A stretch of DNA of 64,000 nucleotides from Calothrix membranacea FACHB-236 (GCF_014696315.1 NZ_JACJPX010000023.1:1-64000), one strand, 5' to 3'; positions 28,507 to 38,590 are shown, counted from the first letter of the stretch. Made by a program: numbers and translations. The notes: generated by a model not told the origin, from the letters alone.

Positions 28507-29883
28507 TCATGCTTCGCTGCGATCGCTAACTCCCGTTTGGCCTCTTAAAACTTGCAAGCTACTTAAGCTGCTGCTAGCCACATTAGCACTCAACCCCCAA
28601 AGGATGAGTCCAAAGTAGTCGGCAAACCTTTTAGCTCCAAATGTTGAGCCATTTTCTACATAAAGATTTACCATTCCAACTGCTGATAACCCGATCAGCA
28701 AAGTCAGCCATAGCAGCGGTCGTACAACCCAAAAGTTGGCTTCAGCGCGAACTTGCTCGGAGAATCCAGAAAGGTGAATCAAATACTGTTGCAGGCGCTC
28801 CCATTGGGTAGATTCAATCTCAGGGAATGATACGATTTTGCGATTCTTTTCTAAGCTTTCTATTGCGCCTTTTGCGGCTGCTTCTAAGTCATTTGTAGTA
28901 CTAGGGGATCTAGTACTTACACTTGCCAAAATATTATTTATCTTCTCCAGAAGTTCTTGCGCTTCAGTATCCTGCGCTAGCTGAATCTTTTTCCTAGCAA
29001 GACTAATTTGTGCCAATGCTTCCTTAATCTCATCTTCAGCCAGAGTTTGCTCAGGTTGCTTTAAAATAGCCTCAATAGTACGCAATTTTATCAACACATC
29101 CAAGCGGTTACGAATCAGATCAAGCTCAGAATTAGTTTTTTCCAGTTGCTCTCGAACAACCAATTTCTTGACTCGCCTTAGCATTGGCAATAAGATTACT
29201 TGGTCTTGGGGATCTGCTGCTCTAATATCTAATTCCAAACGTATGACTTCTTGATATGCTTTTGTTTGCGGCTCCCCCCGCTCCTGCCAATACTTGAACA
29301 ATTGCCCTAAAATAATTCCCAGTAATAAGAATACTAGCGGCATCAACGGGCCACTTCTAACGCTGACATTCAAAGGTAAAATCAGGCGATTTTGCTGGGG
29401 AGTTAGCGTGATATACACAGCGCCAGTATATCGATCGGGTGGCAGAGCCGATCGCTGAATATTTAAAGGTAAACTACTAATTTGGTTGGTGGCTAGCGAT
29501 AGAGAGCCTTTGGGGATTGAAATCTCTGAGGTCAACGGATAGTTGCTTGTGACTCCTTGTGCGATCGTAGCAGTATTCAGGATGCTGACAGCAGTTGAAG
29601 CACGATTATCAAACTGAAGTTGTCGGACATTGAGAAAAGCACTAGCAGGTAAGAACCAACGCGCCAAACTGCAATCTAACCATCCACTGCAATTGACGAG
29701 TTGCAGTTGAATTTGCTCTGTACCTGGAAGGACAACCAAAGCACCTTGCTCGTTATCTACCGCAATTTTGGCAGAAGTACCGCCTTGTCCATCTGCTTCA
29801 ACTGCTGACTCAGTTTGAGCTAATGCGGGATTCTGTATCGCCAGTACCAACGGCATGAAAACTGCAAATATCGATTGTTTCAT
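28507..29883 (-). CDS. Membrane protein with signal peptide and coiled coil, unknown
   Basis: A 458-residue protein. Residues 1-23 form a signal peptide ending NPALAQ. An extracytoplasmic beta-rich domain (~25-175) contains a Cys pair (NCSGWLDC). A transmembrane helix lies near 180-200 (LMPLVFLLLGIILGQLFKYW), then a long charged helical region (~205-340) likely to be a cytoplasmic coiled coil. Two more helices follow near the C-terminus (LLWLTLLIGLSAVGMVNLYV and FGLILWGLSANVASSSLSSL). I do not recognise a named family. It lies downstream of the L,D-transpeptidase-like gene (176-base gap with a palindrome) on the same strand. With the caspase and the peptidoglycan-acting protein it could form an envelope-associated set; that is inference. 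Confidence 0.65.
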   Translation of the reverse strand: MKQSIFAVFMPLVLAIQNPALAQTESAVEADGQGGTSAKIAVDNEQGALVVLPGTEQIQLQLVNCSGWLDCSLARWFLPASAFLNVRQLQFDNRASTAVSILNTATIAQGVTSNYPLTSEISIPKGSLSLATNQISSLPLNIQRSALPPDRYTGAVYITLTPQQNRLILPLNVSVRSGPLMPLVFLLLGIILGQLFKYWQERGEPQTKAYQEVIRLELDIRAADPQDQVILLPMLRRVKKLVVREQLEKTNSELDLIRNRLDVLIKLRTIEAILKQPEQTLAEDEIKEALAQISLARKKIQLAQDTEAQELLEKINNILASVSTRSPSTTNDLEAAAKGAIESLEKNRKIVSFPEIESTQWERLQQYLIHLSGFSEQVRAEANFWVVRPLLWLTLLIGLSAVGMVNLYVENGSTFGAKRFADYFGLILWGLSANVASSSLSSLQVLRGQTGVSDRSEA

Positions 29884-29937
29884 GATTTATACCATTTTTC
29901 TAAATCCTGGCTACTGGTAATTCTCCCCTGTTTGTTG

Positions 29938-29957
29938 AGACGCGATTAATCGCGTCT
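29938..29957. repeat. 20-bp palindrome, second copy (AGACGCGATTAATCGCGTCT)
   Basis: Identical to the palindrome at 22504-22523; extended here by one base pair on each side (G...C). Lies between the L,D-transpeptidase-like gene and the membrane-protein gene and may separate their transcripts. Confidence 0.7.
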
Positions 29958-30059
29958 CTGCTCCGTTGCTATTTCCAATAAACAACCATCACTGGTAATA
30001 TGGAGCGATCGCACCATATCTGCGTTGATTTGATTACCTTAAGCTGTGACGATAATTTT

Positions 30060-31043
30060 TTAACTTACGGTGACATCATTTTCCGGCTTCATCAGGTCAT
30101 CGCCTGCAATTACAGTTGAATAGAATACATAATTTTTATTTGCTCGATAGCGCTTATCTTGCTTCACCAATTCCATAAATTGTCTGTGTCCTGCTGTTGT
30201 GCGCCCCACTAGGCAACCAGCACTGGCTGTCTTGATATCGTTTTGGGGAAAGTCAAATCCCCAATGCTGATTGATGCCGAAGTAACCAGTATCAATTTTG
30301 TCATTGGTACGCAGGAAGTTTTTATCAAAGTCTCTATGAACGCTCACCTCACCGCCTGTTTGCACTAATGCCTCATGTGCCGTTGGTTTACCTGCTTGGT
30401 GGGTTCCTACCTGCCAAGCTCGATACTGTCCAAACTTAATCCTGGCAGCGCCGTTGCGATTTACGGGTGTATTAGTGTACCTGACTCCCGGTTCGGTTGT
30501 TCCCTCCCATTGGTCTAAGATTACAGGCTTGCCTTCTTGAATTTCCAACACCAAGCGCAGATCGTTGAAATAGTTGGGGCGATCGTCGTTGAGTGTCAGA
30601 TCTACATTCATTCCTTCTATATAGATGATGTTGTATTCCTGTCTTTCTGTGAATACGGTATAGCCCTTTTTCACCATGTAGTTGTAAATCCGACTAGCCA
30701 TGTCGCCAGTTTGGGATTTGCCATTACTTTTGGAACTTTTGAGCTGAACTGCTGCTCTGGCGTTAGGCTTGGTATCTAGAAGGCTGGTTGCAGTTTCCGC
30801 ACTGAAGAAACCATACAGCCGTTCTGCACTAGTTTCTGGCAAGTATTCAGCTTGAAACTTCAACAAAGCAGAAATGCTAGCATCATCAAAACCTTTTTCT
30901 GATAAGGATTCTTCACCAGATGGAGGTTGTAGATAACCAATTTCAACGAGTATCTCTTGAATTTCATAAGCCAGCATACTGTCTTGAGCGATCGCCTCGA
31001 CACTGTACTTTTCGTTTGTACCAACAAAACCTTGTATATTCAT
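30060..31043 (-). CDS. Peptidoglycan-binding plus L,D-transpeptidase-like protein
   Basis: About 327 residues from ATG at 31043 (MNIQGFVGTNEKYS, with GCGAGGTC upstream). The N-terminal ~90 residues resemble a peptidoglycan-binding helical bundle (SMLAYEIQEILVEIGYLQPP...DDASISALLKFQAEYLP). The C-terminal half ends in HWGFDFPQNDIKTASAGCLVGR, where S-A-G-C-L-V-G-R parallels the S-x-G-C-x-R active-site motif of YkuD L,D-transpeptidases, preceded by a conserved-type His. No signal peptide is visible, which is odd for a cell-wall enzyme. It is 25 bases after the caspase-like gene and evidently cotranscribed with it. If the caspase cleaves it, or it acts on the wall from inside, it could be an effector; this is inference. 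Confidence 0.6.
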   Translation of the reverse strand: MNIQGFVGTNEKYSVEAIAQDSMLAYEIQEILVEIGYLQPPSGEESLSEKGFDDASISALLKFQAEYLPETSAERLYGFFSAETATSLLDTKPNARAAVQLKSSKSNGKSQTGDMASRIYNYMVKKGYTVFTERQEYNIIYIEGMNVDLTLNDDRPNYFNDLRLVLEIQEGKPVILDQWEGTTEPGVRYTNTPVNRNGAARIKFGQYRAWQVGTHQAGKPTAHEALVQTGGEVSVHRDFDKNFLRTNDKIDTGYFGINQHWGFDFPQNDIKTASAGCLVGRTTAGHRQFMELVKQDKRYRANKNYVFYSTVIAGDDLMKPENDVTVS

Positions 31044-31068
31044 GGTTGACCTCGCAATATAGATTTGA

Positions 31069-33171
31069 TTATTTGGCAATTTTGAGTGTTACTTGCTTCG
31101 TCGTCCACTCACTACTGGCAGATGCAGCAACGGTAAGCTTACGTGTTTGCGGTTGCTCGTCATCAATTGCTGCCAATAGTGCTTCGAGTGGATTTCCTGA
31201 ACGAGAGCTAAATCCCTTTGATTGCAGTTGCTCATCTAGGGATGGCAGCTCTAACCAGCGAAAATTAGCCGCACCAACTGTGGCAAAAACTTTCACAGTG
31301 TTTTCTACTGCACCACCATCCCCTTCGAGTGAGGGTTTTAAGGGTATGACTTGTGTCTTACCGGGGTCGAGGGTGATGAAATATTCTCCTTGTCTGCTAG
31401 GGTAAATTTGCTCAATCGCCCAGTCTGACGCTAGGTTTAAGACGGCAATATTCAGAGGTTGGGAATAATTATTGCGAATGGACAGGAAAATATATTCACC
31501 AATTGTCGCCTTTGGCTGACTGGGGGCTGTAAACATTTTCAACTGCGACTTGGGTGGAATTTTGTCGCCTAATTCGTAGGTGTCGGATGTGCCTAGCCAT
31601 TCAACCGCCAACTTGCCAGCTAAGGGGGAGTCTTTATCAGTATTATCTAGCTCTGCTGTTGCATGATATTTTGCTAGATGCACAAGGCGGTTGACGATTT
31701 TTTTCGCAGCAATTGGGTCGCCAACTTTGATGACTGGCTTCATGTTTTGATAAGGAGAACCAGTGCGATCGCAGATTTCATACTCTCCATTTTTGTTCGC
31801 TACCACCTGATAAGCAACGCCTTCATCATCATCGGTAGTTGCAACATCTTCTGCTAATTCTATCCAACCATTTCCAGCTAAGGCTTGCTTAATTGGCTCT
31901 GTGGCTTGTGCTTCCAAGAAAAGAGAAATTTTGCGGACGAGATTCACCGAAGCAGAGATTAAAACAGCTTGGTCTCCCTGTTCAACTTTCAATTCCTTAC
32001 CTTCAATCGGTTCTAGCCGACACTGTGATTCTGTGGCTCCCCGTTGAATAATTCTGGCGATCGCAATGCGATTTTCTTTGGTGCTCAGGTTAGTTGTCCC
32101 ACGCTGGTAGATGGCAAATTCTGCTCCTTTGCCCACCCCGTTTGCTTGACCGATTCCTAGTACCGCTTGGGTTTCACCAGTAGGTAAGGTCTCGACTTGT
32201 AGCACAGGTACAGCATACACAGTTGTGGCTGACTCACTACCAAACAATTCGCGATTGCCTGCACCCATCAGCATTGGGGTTTGTTGGGAGAACTGACTGT
32301 GAATTTTGGCGTTGATGCGATCATATAGATCCTTGTAGGTCTGTCCGGGATTTTGTTGTCTCAAGGTATCTAACAACCAGTAGGTAAGCGCCCCATTTCG
32401 CTCTTTAGTTTCACGGTTAAAGGCATACTCGAAGGCAAATTCGTTGGGACGACAAGCTGCTAAGACTACATAATCTTCTGATTGCGGTAATCCTCCTGCT
32501 TTCAGTCCGCGAGTTTCTCCTGCTGTTAAAGATTGCCAAGTTGTGGCTAGAGTTTCTAGCGGTGCCACAAGTTCTTGATCTGCAAGCAGGGGCTTGTCGT
32601 CAACCACATCCATGCCGCGGATTTCTGCGTCACCTCTGGTTGCTCCTCCAGAGTGGCAGCAATCCAACACTAGCGTCACAGTTAATTGCCGATCTACTAA
32701 ATCTTGCAACAATTGTGCTAGCTCTAGGTCGCGCAAATACTGCCCTTCTGAACTACCGATATCTGTAGGGACTAATCCTTCATCAATGCCATCTGGATCT
32801 TTAATATCTGGGAAAATAGTTTTTGCGCGTCCACCATGTCCAGAATAGTGAATGTATACTTGCGATCCAGGTGGCGCGATCGCGCCGAGTTTTCTAAAGT
32901 AATCGACAATGTTTTGGCGCGTCGGTAATTTTTCTGGCGGCTCCAGTGGTTTTGTGGCTTCGGCAGGATTTTTAGAAGCTGTTAATTTCAAAATTTGAGC
33001 TTCTGGAACTTTCCGCATCTGTTTGAGAAAAGCTTCCACATGATTGATGTCTCGCACGCAACCACTAAGGCTCTTGTAAGAACTACCATCAGGTAGACGG
33101 TTAGGTAAATAGTAATCAATACCAATAAGTAAGGCGTACAAGTTACTGGTTTGGTCTGTTTGTGCGGTCAT
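31069..33171 (-). CDS. Metacaspase-like caspase-family protein A
   Basis: A 700-residue protein. The N-terminal ~290 residues are a Peptidase_C14 domain with an intact dyad: His in VYIHYSGHGGRAK (~115) and Cys in LVLDCCHSGGATRG (~180). The region around 130-165 (DPDGIDEGLVPTDIG) is the usual metacaspase acidic loop. After a linker, residues ~300-700 contain beta-rich segments, including a DUF4384-like C-terminal part (ATIGEYIFLSIRNNYSQPLN, then the FITLDPGKTQVIPLK strand). There is no signal peptide. The start at 33171 avoids the extended N-terminus. It follows the alpha-amylase gene by 40 bases and precedes the L,D-transpeptidase-like gene by 25, forming an operon. Its paralogue is at 36471-38486. 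Arg/Lys specificity is typical of metacaspases, but the substrate is unknown. Confidence 0.85.
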   Translation of the reverse strand: MTAQTDQTSNLYALLIGIDYYLPNRLPDGSSYKSLSGCVRDINHVEAFLKQMRKVPEAQILKLTASKNPAEATKPLEPPEKLPTRQNIVDYFRKLGAIAPPGSQVYIHYSGHGGRAKTIFPDIKDPDGIDEGLVPTDIGSSEGQYLRDLELAQLLQDLVDRQLTVTLVLDCCHSGGATRGDAEIRGMDVVDDKPLLADQELVAPLETLATTWQSLTAGETRGLKAGGLPQSEDYVVLAACRPNEFAFEYAFNRETKERNGALTYWLLDTLRQQNPGQTYKDLYDRINAKIHSQFSQQTPMLMGAGNRELFGSESATTVYAVPVLQVETLPTGETQAVLGIGQANGVGKGAEFAIYQRGTTNLSTKENRIAIARIIQRGATESQCRLEPIEGKELKVEQGDQAVLISASVNLVRKISLFLEAQATEPIKQALAGNGWIELAEDVATTDDDEGVAYQVVANKNGEYEICDRTGSPYQNMKPVIKVGDPIAAKKIVNRLVHLAKYHATAELDNTDKDSPLAGKLAVEWLGTSDTYELGDKIPPKSQLKMFTAPSQPKATIGEYIFLSIRNNYSQPLNIAVLNLASDWAIEQIYPSRQGEYFITLDPGKTQVIPLKPSLEGDGGAVENTVKVFATVGAANFRWLELPSLDEQLQSKGFSSRSGNPLEALLAAIDDEQPQTRKLTVAASASSEWTTKQVTLKIAK

Positions 33172-33211
33172 AGTTTCTTTGTTAATTACTATCAATCGCT
33201 GTGCAGCACCT

Positions 33212-35252
33212 CTAGAATTTTTTTACTAGTACAAGCACTTCAGCCGGTGGAACATCGCGAATTTCGATGAAGGCAGGTTCGTTGGCCTTGGCTCCTTTGA
33301 CGGTGACTGTTGATCCCAGTGGATGGGAGGAACTACCGAAAGCGATGTAGGCTGTGTTGGCTATGACTGTAAACTCTGTTCCTGGCGACCAGAGTTCTCT
33401 CGATACCACTACGTCACCGCCGCGAGTAGCCGCACCATTCGGGTTAATAATACATATAGCTTCTTGGTTGTCAAGGAGGCGCGACCAAGCAACAAGCTCT
33501 CCTGCTGGGGGAAATTCAAATCCAGTGCCAGGGAGACGGATTTGTCGAGGATACTGCCGACCGACACGCAAAATGAGATTCTCGGCTCGGATGCGACTGA
33601 GGTGAGCAATCCGCACGTAAGCCGGACTACTTTGATCAAAGCAATGCTTGCCAGCAGTACCAAAGGCTCCAAAACCTGGTATTTTGGTGTCCTTTTCTTT
33701 TACTTGAGTGGTCAAATCTTCCTTGAAGTTTGCTCGTGGGTGTTCAGCACCAAACATCGTTTCGCGCAGATAGCGATCGCCAAAATTATTGGGGTCTTTC
33801 CAGCCTTCAGCGCGGATAAACTGGTGCTGCGATTGAGCTGGGCCAGCAAAAGCCTGTTCTGTACCGTAGTAAATACAAGGAATTCCCAGGGTAAATAGTT
33901 GTAAGGCTGTAGCTGCAACCACCTGATAATCTTTCACAGGCGAGTCATCCGGAATCTCTGCTGAGAAGCGGATTTTTTCGCCAGATACGTGGTCGTGGTC
34001 GTCAAGAATGGAGACGTGGCGATTGCCAAGACTGCGGTGAGAGCCGAAATCATCACTATTTTCGATAAAGATCGCCTCCAGGAACCAACCCTTTGGCAAC
34101 ATTATTAAGAGTGACTCTGGCGTTACCAATATCTAACGCGGCGCTGAGATTACGCTGTAAAATCGCCAGGCGATCGATAAAGAAATCTTGAAAATAATCG
34201 CCACCAGCAATTTCGCCCACTAACAGAAAATTACGCTTACCCAACGTGTCTGTGAATTCGCGAATTGCACCGCAGAAGCTCCGTGCTTGTTCCAGCGATA
34301 TGTGCTTCACTGTGTCAATGCGGAAGCCATCACAATCGGTCAGCGCAATCCAATATTTGAAGCAATCAGCTAGAAATGAAAGCGCATTGGGTGCATCAAG
34401 GGCAAAATCTTTCAGACTAAAAAAGTCAGTGCGCTTGTTTTCAGCATGAGGATCGTTGATATCACCTGCCCCCAAATCGCCTTTACCAGCACGGGTATAA
34501 AGCTGTGAATTCTGCAACTCGCGAGGCCAAATGCCTTGGTGCGGCTCTTTGATATCTTCAGAGTTAGTGGTGAATCCGATTTCCTGCTCGTTTCGCCAAG
34601 CTAAACGCCAATTTTGACGATCTGATCTGTTTGGGTTGCCGTAATAGTCAGGCCACTGCAAGTATGGTGGCTCATTACGGACATCGCTCAACGGTTGCTC
34701 TGGTGGTACGTATCCCCAATTGTCACCAGAATGATTCATGATAATATCGAGAATAATCCGCATCTGCTTGTTGTGGGCTGCACTTACCAAGTCGATCAAG
34801 TCGCGGCGTGTCCCAAAACGGGGATCAACTTCGAGGAAATCTTGAATGCCGTAACCGTGGTAGGTATCGAGTCTAACCCGCTGTTTAAAGACTGGGCCAA
34901 CCCAAATAGTTGTAATTCCCAATTCTTGTAAATAGTCAAGTTGTCCAGTAATTCCCTTAATCGTGCCACCTTGCCAACATCTGCCAGAATCTGCCCAAGC
35001 TTTCCAGTTCCAATTGGGTCGGCTCGATGCTCTGCGTAAATCTCTAATTTCATCGCGGGTAAGTAGCGATCGCGATGCCTCGTTGCCATCACTAAATCTG
35101 TCAGGTAAAAGAAAGTACAGCACTTCATCCCGCCAATCTATGGGCGATGGAAAGTATGTTATACCTTCACGACGCGCTCGATCAAGTAGCGCCCGCACTT
35201 CTTGCAAAGAGTCTGGTCGATTAATATTAAGTAGATCGCTAGGTGTGGGCAT
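33212..35252 (-). pseudogene. GH13 alpha-amylase family protein, frameshifted
   Basis: Two overlapping frames together encode one glycoside hydrolase family 13 protein of about 680 residues. The first (from 35252) holds the N-terminus and (beta/alpha)8 barrel: LGITTIWVGPVFKQR, IILDIIMNHSGDN, the nucleophile Asp in DGFRIDTVKH (~309), and the acid/base Glu in LVGEIAGGD (~347). It then ends early. The second frame (to 33212) continues at GWFLEAIFIENSDDF with the third catalytic Asp in SILDDHDHV and the C-terminal beta domain. The junction lies near 34087-34092 (minus strand AAAGGGTTGG); removing one T restores one frame. So either a one-base insertion mutation, a sequencing error or, less likely, frameshifting. 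All three carboxylates survive but are split between fragments. First gene of the operon with the caspase. Confidence 0.85.
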
Positions 35253-36470
35253 TTTTTCTCGAGCCTCCAGATGTAACTAAATTTCAACCTACTTGCTTGT
35301 ATTGATCGGCAAAGTTGCGATCGCTGTTTCTAACAAAACTGCCTCTCATCTGTGCGTGACTGAAATACTATTTCACCTGTTTTATGCGGATCGTTACTTG
35401 ATGCGGATAGCCAAAAGTCAGAACTGGATAACTCATAAGCGCTCGGCAATTAGATAAAGCGTGTCTCCTACCTGTACGGTATAAGCAGTACCAGATGCAC
35501 AAACCATAAGCAATTTTCAATTAGTAAATTCTTTCAGCCTTGTTAAGAAAAGTCTTGAAAGATTTTTCAGAGCAACAATTTGAGCTTACTTTTGAATTTA
35601 ACAATTATCTGACTGAGTAATCTCATAACAATCTCATGCAAATACTCATACAAAAGCAAATAAGTGCTGGGGCTTAAGATAATATGAGAAAAATATTTTC
35701 GTCGTTGTGTAATAAAAGCCAGGCTTGAAGTAATTTACTGTACAATATCCAGACTAGGGGGATTTGTTACATAAATAAAAAAGACAAACTCTCTCGGGGT
35801 ATAGTGGGTGATTAATCTTCAATATTATATGAAATAACCCAATTTAACAGATGCGATCGCAGCCTAAAAGTCTTGAATAAATATAGTTGTAGCCCCATTA
35901 GCGATTCCTTATCGACGTGCCAATTATATTATGATTATCAATGATAATTTGGAATTTGTAGCCAGTCATATCAGTAAATTTTTCCCTCAACTGCGTCATA
36001 ACCTCAGCCCCAGCAATGGCATCAATTGCCAGCTTTTGGAATATAAATACTCGCAGCTTCGCCACCATAAATATATTCTTAGTGCGGAACAAGCAAAGTT
36101 TTACTTATGATTTTGATTTGATGCTCCCATTGCAGCAGCATTTAGCAGTGCTGTTGTAATCAGCTCGATTCTTCTGAATGCAGTAACTCTAAAATAGCAA
36201 TTATTTAAATTAAATTTTCTTATAGTAAATTACTATCGTAAATTTGCTAATGCTGCTAATATACTCTTAAATGCTGTTCTATAGATTTGTACGAATATCA
36301 TCTGGAAAATAGTAGCTATATGAATTTGTGTTGCATACGAGTTAAGACGTATGGAGCTACTATCCATAGTTTGTGTTGACTAACTATGAGCTAGCCAGGT
36401 TTGAGTAGAGTAAATCAAAACAGAAATTAGACAAATTTAACTAATTGAAGTGCATCGTCAAGAAAAGACT
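35253..36470. other. 1.2-kb mostly non-coding region, divergent promoters
   Basis: Separates the amylase/caspase operon (minus) from the second caspase gene (plus). AT-rich. Contains the LysM micro-frame at 35433-35507 and a 64-codon minus-strand frame at 35898-36092 (EVMTQLREKFTDMTGYKFQI...) that I do not recognise, probably a remnant. A palindrome ATTATCA-A-TGATAAT sits at 35934-35948 inside that frame. Nothing else is evident. Confidence 0.5.
35433..35507 (-). CDS. LysM-motif micro-ORF (24 aa)
   Basis: ATG at 35507 reads MVCASGTAYTVQVGDTLYLI then AERL and stop. YTVQVGDTLYLIAERL is the first half of a LysM glycan-binding module (Y-T-V-x-x-G-D-T-L-x-x-I-A). A full LysM needs ~44 residues, so this is a truncated remnant or an unusually short peptide. 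It lies 180 bases upstream of the amylase gene on the same strand; the downstream frames do not continue the motif. Confidence 0.45.
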   Translation of the reverse strand: MVCASGTAYTVQVGDTLYLIAERL

Positions 36471-38486
36471 ATGACGCGTAATTTATATGCTTTGCTGGTT
36501 GGAATTGATGAATATGTACGTCCTGTTTCTCGATTGCAGGGTTGTGTAAACGATGTAACTGCAATCAAAGAGTATTTAGAAGGACGAGTAGATAGCGATG
36601 GATATCAGCTCCATTTACGTACACTCTTTAATAAAGATGCTACTCGGCAGGCAGTTGTTAATGGTTTTCGTCAACATCTGTGTCAAGCAGAAAGTGGAGA
36701 TGTAGCGCTTTTCTACTATGCAGGGCATGGTTCTCAAGAAGAAGCCCCGCAAGAGTTTTGGGCTATAGAGCCAGACAGACTCAATGAAACACTGGTTTGT
36801 TACGACAGTATGAGTCCGGGGGGATGGGGCTTGGCAGATAAGGAAATAGCAAAGCTGATTGCAGAGATTGCCCAGAAAAACCCTCACATTACAATTATTA
36901 TGGACTGTTGCCACTCCAGCTCTGGCACCCGTGGTGATATTGAAGCAGACACCGCAGAGCGGAAAGCACCTATCGATCGCAGAAAACGTCCATTAGAAAG
37001 CTACATTGTGTCTCATTTAGAAGCCGAACAACTATTAACTGAACGCAGTCTAGCAAAAGAACCCACACCTTGGAATTTACCAAGAGCAAAACATATTTTT
37101 CTAGCAGCTTGTCGCGATCGCGAAACAGCGAAAGAATATTCTATCAATGGGCAACGCCGGGGAGCATTTTCTTATTTCTTAGTTGATACTTTAAAAAAAG
37201 CCAATGGCAGTTTAACTTATAGAGATTTATTCAAACGTACCCATGCTTTAGTTCAGAGTAAAGTTTTAGCGCAATCTCCGCAATTAGAAGCCACAGACTT
37301 AGATGATATAGAACAACCGTTTTTAGGAGGAGCGATCGCTCAACATAAACCCTACCTCACTGTCAGTTATCATAAAGAGCATCAGTGGGTAATTGATGCA
37401 GGTTCAGTGCATGGAATCCCGCAACCTTCAGGGGAAGAAACAACTTTACTAGCATTATTTCCCTTTGATAGCTCCCCACAACAGATGCAGAAATTGTCTG
37501 CAGCTATAGGTGAAGCGAAAGTAATTGCAGTTATGCCACAACTAAGTGTAGTGCAGATTAGCGGTATTGAAGCTTTAGAAGCAGGGATGACTTTTAAAGG
37601 TGCGATCGCTAGTCTACCTTTACCACCTAAAGGAGTTGTGATTACTGGTGAATCAGCAGGAGTAGAACTAGCCCGCACCGCTTTACAGACAATTAGCGCT
37701 GGTTTCCAGCCCTCACTCTACTTAAAAGAAGTTGCAACCCCTGAAGAAGCTGAATTTAAGTTACTTGCACGGAATGGACAATATGCAATTACTCGCCCAG
37801 CCGATTACAGCCCAATAGTTGCACCAATTCAAGGTTATACAGAACAAAATGCCTTGCAAGCAATTGAGCGATTAGAGCATATTACTCGTTGGACAAATAT
37901 TGCTGAACTCTCCAGCCCAGCTACCAGTAGTATTCCAGCAGATGCAGTGCAAATAGTCATTTATCAAGAAGGGCAAGAACTCAAAGATCCTCAGATTAAC
38001 TTACACTATCAACTGCAAAATGGTAGGTGGAAAGGCCCTGCTTTTAAACTCAAACTCAAAAATACTAGCAATCAAGAACTTTTTTGCGCCCTTCTAGATT
38101 TGACAGATAGCTATGCAGTTATTCCGGAATTATTAGAAACTGGAGGTGTTTGGCTCAAACCAGGAGAAGAAGCTTGGGCATTAGGAGGACAAAACATCTA
38201 TCCGACTGTGCGAGAAAAACTTTGGAAACAGGGAATCACTCAAAGCCAAGATATTCTCAAGCTGATTGTTAGCACTGCTGAGTTTGATGCTAGCTTACTC
38301 AGACAAAATGAACTAGATTTGCCTTTCTTTCCGGAAAGAGCAGTAGGAAGAGGAAATGGAACCCTCAACCGTTTAATGAAGCGCGTCCAATCTCGCGATT
38401 TGAGAGCCGTACCAGAGGAAGAAGAACTCTATGATGACTGGATTACTAGTCAAATCCACATTACTACCGTGCGCCCTAGGCCATAA
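36471..38486 (+). CDS. Metacaspase-like caspase-family protein B
   Basis: A 671-residue protein starting MTRNLYALLVGIDEYV (ATG at 36471; a GTG-type extension upstream adds 7 residues without support). Peptidase_C14 domain in the N-terminal ~270 residues with His in ALFYYAGHGSQEE (~88) and Cys in TIIMDCCHSSSGTRGD (~144). The domain layout and the C-terminal part (VIYQEGQELKDPQINLHYQL, then QELFCALLDLTDSYAVIP) parallel caspase protein A, so the two are paralogues, with a DUF4384-like end. It is transcribed divergently from the caspase-A operon across a 1.2-kb gap and is followed after 471 bases by the second caspase-STAND-WD40 gene. Cytoplasmic by sequence; substrate unknown. Confidence 0.85.
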   Translation: MTRNLYALLVGIDEYVRPVSRLQGCVNDVTAIKEYLEGRVDSDGYQLHLRTLFNKDATRQAVVNGFRQHLCQAESGDVALFYYAGHGSQEEAPQEFWAIEPDRLNETLVCYDSMSPGGWGLADKEIAKLIAEIAQKNPHITIIMDCCHSSSGTRGDIEADTAERKAPIDRRKRPLESYIVSHLEAEQLLTERSLAKEPTPWNLPRAKHIFLAACRDRETAKEYSINGQRRGAFSYFLVDTLKKANGSLTYRDLFKRTHALVQSKVLAQSPQLEATDLDDIEQPFLGGAIAQHKPYLTVSYHKEHQWVIDAGSVHGIPQPSGEETTLLALFPFDSSPQQMQKLSAAIGEAKVIAVMPQLSVVQISGIEALEAGMTFKGAIASLPLPPKGVVITGESAGVELARTALQTISAGFQPSLYLKEVATPEEAEFKLLARNGQYAITRPADYSPIVAPIQGYTEQNALQAIERLEHITRWTNIAELSSPATSSIPADAVQIVIYQEGQELKDPQINLHYQLQNGRWKGPAFKLKLKNTSNQELFCALLDLTDSYAVIPELLETGGVWLKPGEEAWALGGQNIYPTVREKLWKQGITQSQDILKLIVSTAEFDASLLRQNELDLPFFPERAVGRGNGTLNRLMKRVQSRDLRAVPEEEELYDDWITSQIHITTVRPRP

Positions 38487-38530
38487 CGGAGTTCAAAATA
38501 ATAATAATCGCTTTGGCAAGCAGAGGAAGC

Positions 38531-38590
38531 AGGGGAGCCAGTGCGTTGCGGAGGTTCCCTCCGTTGTAGCAACTGGCGTGAGCAGAGGGG
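38531..38590. repeat. GC-rich repeat, copy 2
   Basis: AGGGGAGCCAGTGCGTTGCG... CCGTTGTAGCAACTGGCG. Reverse complement of the block at 7271-7321, with a few mismatches. Confidence 0.6.

Noticed and set aside
34056-34129. Programmed ribosomal frameshift in the amylase gene
   Set aside because: The junction AAAGGGTTGG has no recognised slippery heptamer with a downstream structure that I can see, and GH13 enzymes are not known to use recoding; mutation or read error is simpler.
35934-35948. ATTATCA-A-TGATAAT palindrome resembling a Fur box
   Set aside because: The half-sites are in inverted orientation relative to the classical GATAAT arrangement and no iron gene is adjacent; it also overlaps an unknown remnant frame.
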